DNA from: Notospermus geniculatus
Lineage: Eukaryota > Nemertea > Pilidiophora > Heteronemertea > Lineidae
Assembly: GCA_002633025.1 (NCBI GenBank)
Contig: NMRB01000447.1
Location: 40,814-104,813, forward strand
Direction: 5' to 3'
DNA: 64,000 nt
Shown piece by piece: positions 61,114 to 64,000 of this stretch. The notes below the pieces were generated by a model that worked only from the letters and a program-made list of their open reading frames with translations, was not told where the DNA came from and ran no database searches. The translations under genes and the position numbers were made by a program. How positions within the stretch are numbered: the stretch's first letter is position 1; each line of letters begins with the position of its first letter.

Positions 61114-61851
61114 TAGCTATGGGACTCACTGATACACAGAATGAGGAGAACGCCTTGTTCAAGCCAAGAAGAGATTTGGTAACATGCACAATTCTTCACT
61201 GGGTTTAATTTCAATAAAACCTATCTTGAGGTTCCTCATTATCCTTGGTTCCCTAAACACAAACAAAAGCAAAAGAAGTAAAAATCCGGTCTCTGTGGAG
61301 AACAAAGTTTGACAGATTTTCCCAAAAAGGAAGATGCATTTATGTATCATCGTAGCATTGCATTTTCTTCATTGTCATGGGCGTCATTTGTCAACTTCAT
61401 CATCACCATTATCATCATCAACAGTTCTCCATGACCTGGATCTTTGCTCTTTTGTAGAGTCACAGCAAAAAGCAATTCCAAAAGTTAACTGGTTGACAGT
61501 ACAAGTACGGTAGTCAACAATTTCCTGACTAAACACCGGTACAGATCAATACTATTAGCTGTTGAATGTTGGCATCATGAAGTACAAGGAAGGAGGTACA
61601 GCAAATGTATTGCCTTCATTATGACATGGACTCGTTGAGGTTTTTCAGGAGTGGGCCACCGCCCAACTTGCTTGCCTGGTGCATGTGTAGCTGTTGCCAA
61701 TCCAGCAAGTGGTTGATGGATGAGTTGGGTCCTATAGTTATCAGATTAGCAAAGCAATACTTTGGCAAGGCTTCCCAATCAAACCAAGACCGGACTGGAA
61801 GCATGCATATGGACCGCAGTCAGCCGGAGGAGGTCAAGCCTTTTCTGTCTA

Positions 61852-61993
61852 AGGCTGGCTTCCATCCACACGATTTTCACACGGCAAACGCTCGAAAGCA
61901 TTGTTTGTTTCCGCGGCGTTAGTCACGGCGCAGGAACAAACAATGCTTTCGAGCGTTTGCTGCTCAAAAATCGCTTCAATGGAAAGCCAGCCT
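61852..61993. mobile_element. Foldback element AGGCTGGCTTCCAT
   Basis: 142 bp; inverted ends AGGCTGGCTTCCAT and arms with AAACGCTCGAAAGCATTGTT. Confidence 0.9.
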
Positions 61994-64000
61994 AATGGAC
62001 CAGAATCCATTTGCTAGTCTCTCAAACCAATTATTTATCAGGCACAGCGTTTAGCCCACTGCTCTGGCATTTCATGCAGTCACCCAAGTCCTGATGTCAA
62101 CATAATGGAACCCAACTGCCAGACAAATGCACGACTGACTGTCCTTGGTTTTATATCATGTCTTAGGTCGCATTTGAACAAAATGGGATTGTCTTGAAGG
62201 AAGTTCGTCCTCCAAGTCAAGACTATTGTATGACGGGCCACGCAACAACACAAGGTTTTCGAACATGAGTTACGTACTGATTCCAATTCTATCATCATTT
62301 CTTATTGATGACCCATTTGAATTCGATGGGTACCAGTATTGAACGATTTACATAATACAGGAAACTAAAGACATTGCAATCTTGATACATTGTATAGGGC
62401 AAATGATAAATGCTTGCTTGAGATTCAAAATAGGAAACGACTTCGACTAGACATGATTTCCCCGAGGTAGGCAACAGTTGTTCAGTTCAGTTGTGGGTAG
62501 AGAAGTGATTGTTGCTGTCCTTGACCAGATGTTTTGTCAACATCAACGGCTTTTCTTGTTTGTACACTCAAATCCACATTCTTGGCTTGATATAAAGTTC
62601 ATATAATATAATATATATTAATATATTATTATTATTATTATTTCTGGAGGACGACTTCGGTTATTATATCGTTTTGTGTGTGCTCTAGTTTTGGATTATT
62701 TTGGATTGATATAAAGTTCAAATGTTGAACAGATTTATTTTAATTTAAATTCAATATCAAATACCAGATCCTTCAAAGGCGGATAGGGAGTTCAGCCTTC
62801 TACACTTTAATTTCAAGTCTTGGGTCATGTCATCATCCCCAGTCTGCCGATTGCATCAGCAAATTTAGCTCTGATGGGTCAAGATGATGTTTCTTTGAAA
62901 AGACCTTCAATTAGTAGATTGGGCAAAATGTTGTTGGTGCCATTCCTCAGTGTCAACTAAAGAAGTGTTGTTTCAAGAGATTGTACTTGTAACAGATTTC
63001 ATATCAGAAAGAGACACACTCAGAAGAATCCAGTTGTTTGCTTGCGAAAAGCAGCTAACAAAACACTATATGTCAATGACAAAGATTAACGGTCGATAAA
63101 GTAATCACGTAATGGTCCATGAGGGTTACCATCTGGTGAATCTATTGCTTCTCGTGAGTGGAACTTCAATGTTCGGCAGTATTACGCAAGAATGCCTTGA
63201 TAGCAAAAGTCTGGCGAACTTTATTGATGAGGACAGAAGGTGACAAGCATCAATGTACTGTGTGGCGAAATGTCTATACTGGCAAGGACTGAATGGGCTC
63301 TGGCGATGTCAGTGGAGCCAGTACTTTATATAGGAAGGATAGATGGGAGAAATATTGACAACAGTACAAGTATTACGACACAGAACCAAACAAGAAACGT
63401 ACATTTTGGCTGCCTTCCCCTTGGCTGACTCTTGGCATCACAGAACATGATGCCTGCATAATTTTATCACCAGTTGCAATACTTTATGTATTTTCCCAAT
63501 ATGATTATCCATAGTACTCCTCATACTGAATAGTAACAATGCTCATATTGTGATTGAAATTGACTGAAGCGGCTTAAGCTGCTTAATAAAACACTCAATG
63601 ACGTGCAAAGTTTATCAGGCTGTTCATAAAATGAGCAGAACATTCATCTGTAACTGTCATATATTTCTAAAACAGTGCTTTCTATGGAAAAACCAATAAA
63701 TGCCAGGCATATGAATCCTTTGACCTGNAGAGCTGCATTTGCCATTCACTTGTGAAAAAGGCCAATTAACTTCAACAATTATCGCGAGCATTAACGACAA
63801 ATATGCAGCAATTGCTAAAAGGCAATCACAAAGTGATAGTCATCAAGACAAAATAATTATTTGCATGGGATGGAGATATCCAGTCAAGTGATCATCGGTG
63901 CTGTAGCTTCATTCAAAACTCGTTAAGAAAATGCATTTTCTTGGTAAATTTCTCTCCTACAGTTACCCATGTTCTGCAGCTGAATTATTCATGGCAACTT
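61994..64000. other. Upper end of window
   Basis: No exon recognised. A (TA/TTA)n run lies at about 62600-62642, followed by a tail like that of the hammerhead-like repeat (CGTTTTGTGTGTGCTC). One N is at 63728. Confidence 0.5.

Overview
The window is animal genomic DNA with exon-intron structure. There are no operons or bacterial signals, GT-AG introns separate short in-phase exons, and intronic DNA is packed with short inverted-repeat elements. The encoded protein is bilaterian, and the intron content (tRNA-derived SINEs, many MITE families, many TACATGTA and TAGGCCTA words, apparent allelic variation) suggests a marine invertebrate, perhaps a deuterostome such as an echinoderm or hemichordate. 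That placement is an inference and is weak; the sequence does not name a species.

One gene on the minus strand spans nearly the whole window: an MCTP protein (multiple C2 domains and transmembrane region). Read in transcript order from high to low coordinates, I can place an N-terminal disordered exon (60305-60759), an alternative first exon (41844-41972), C2A exons (40023-37389), a second, internal alternative first exon (23639-24241), C2B (22081-16318), C2C (16001-13926), the linker and first membrane segment (13352-12420), an acidic/lysine linker (9453-3207), the second membrane segment (2903-2794) and the conserved segment after it (2659-2562). All joins keep the reading frame. The common part from 40131 to 2562 sums to 2037 nt (679 codons) without the optional 21-nt exon. 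The extreme C-terminus and the exon before 60759 were not found and probably lie outside the window.

The rest is intron. It holds about thirty short inverted-repeat or foldback elements in many families, three minisatellites (22.1, 27 and 47.7 kb), three tRNA-derived SINE heads, several local duplications and one 55-N gap. No transposase or reverse transcriptase frame was recognised, so the mobile elements appear non-autonomous. The most informative observations are: (1) the octamer TAGGCCTA is strongly over-represented, and in three paralogous repeat pairs it or a close variant appears as a 5-7 bp insertion that duplicates TA; (2) a tandem duplication at 20.7-22.0 kb contains both an empty and a filled site of a GGCC-ended element, giving its TTA target duplication; (3) MCTP has two ATG first exons with in-frame stops just upstream, one of which would make an isoform lacking C2A; (4) a dispersed repeat carries a hammerhead-like CTGANGA-stem-GAAA core.
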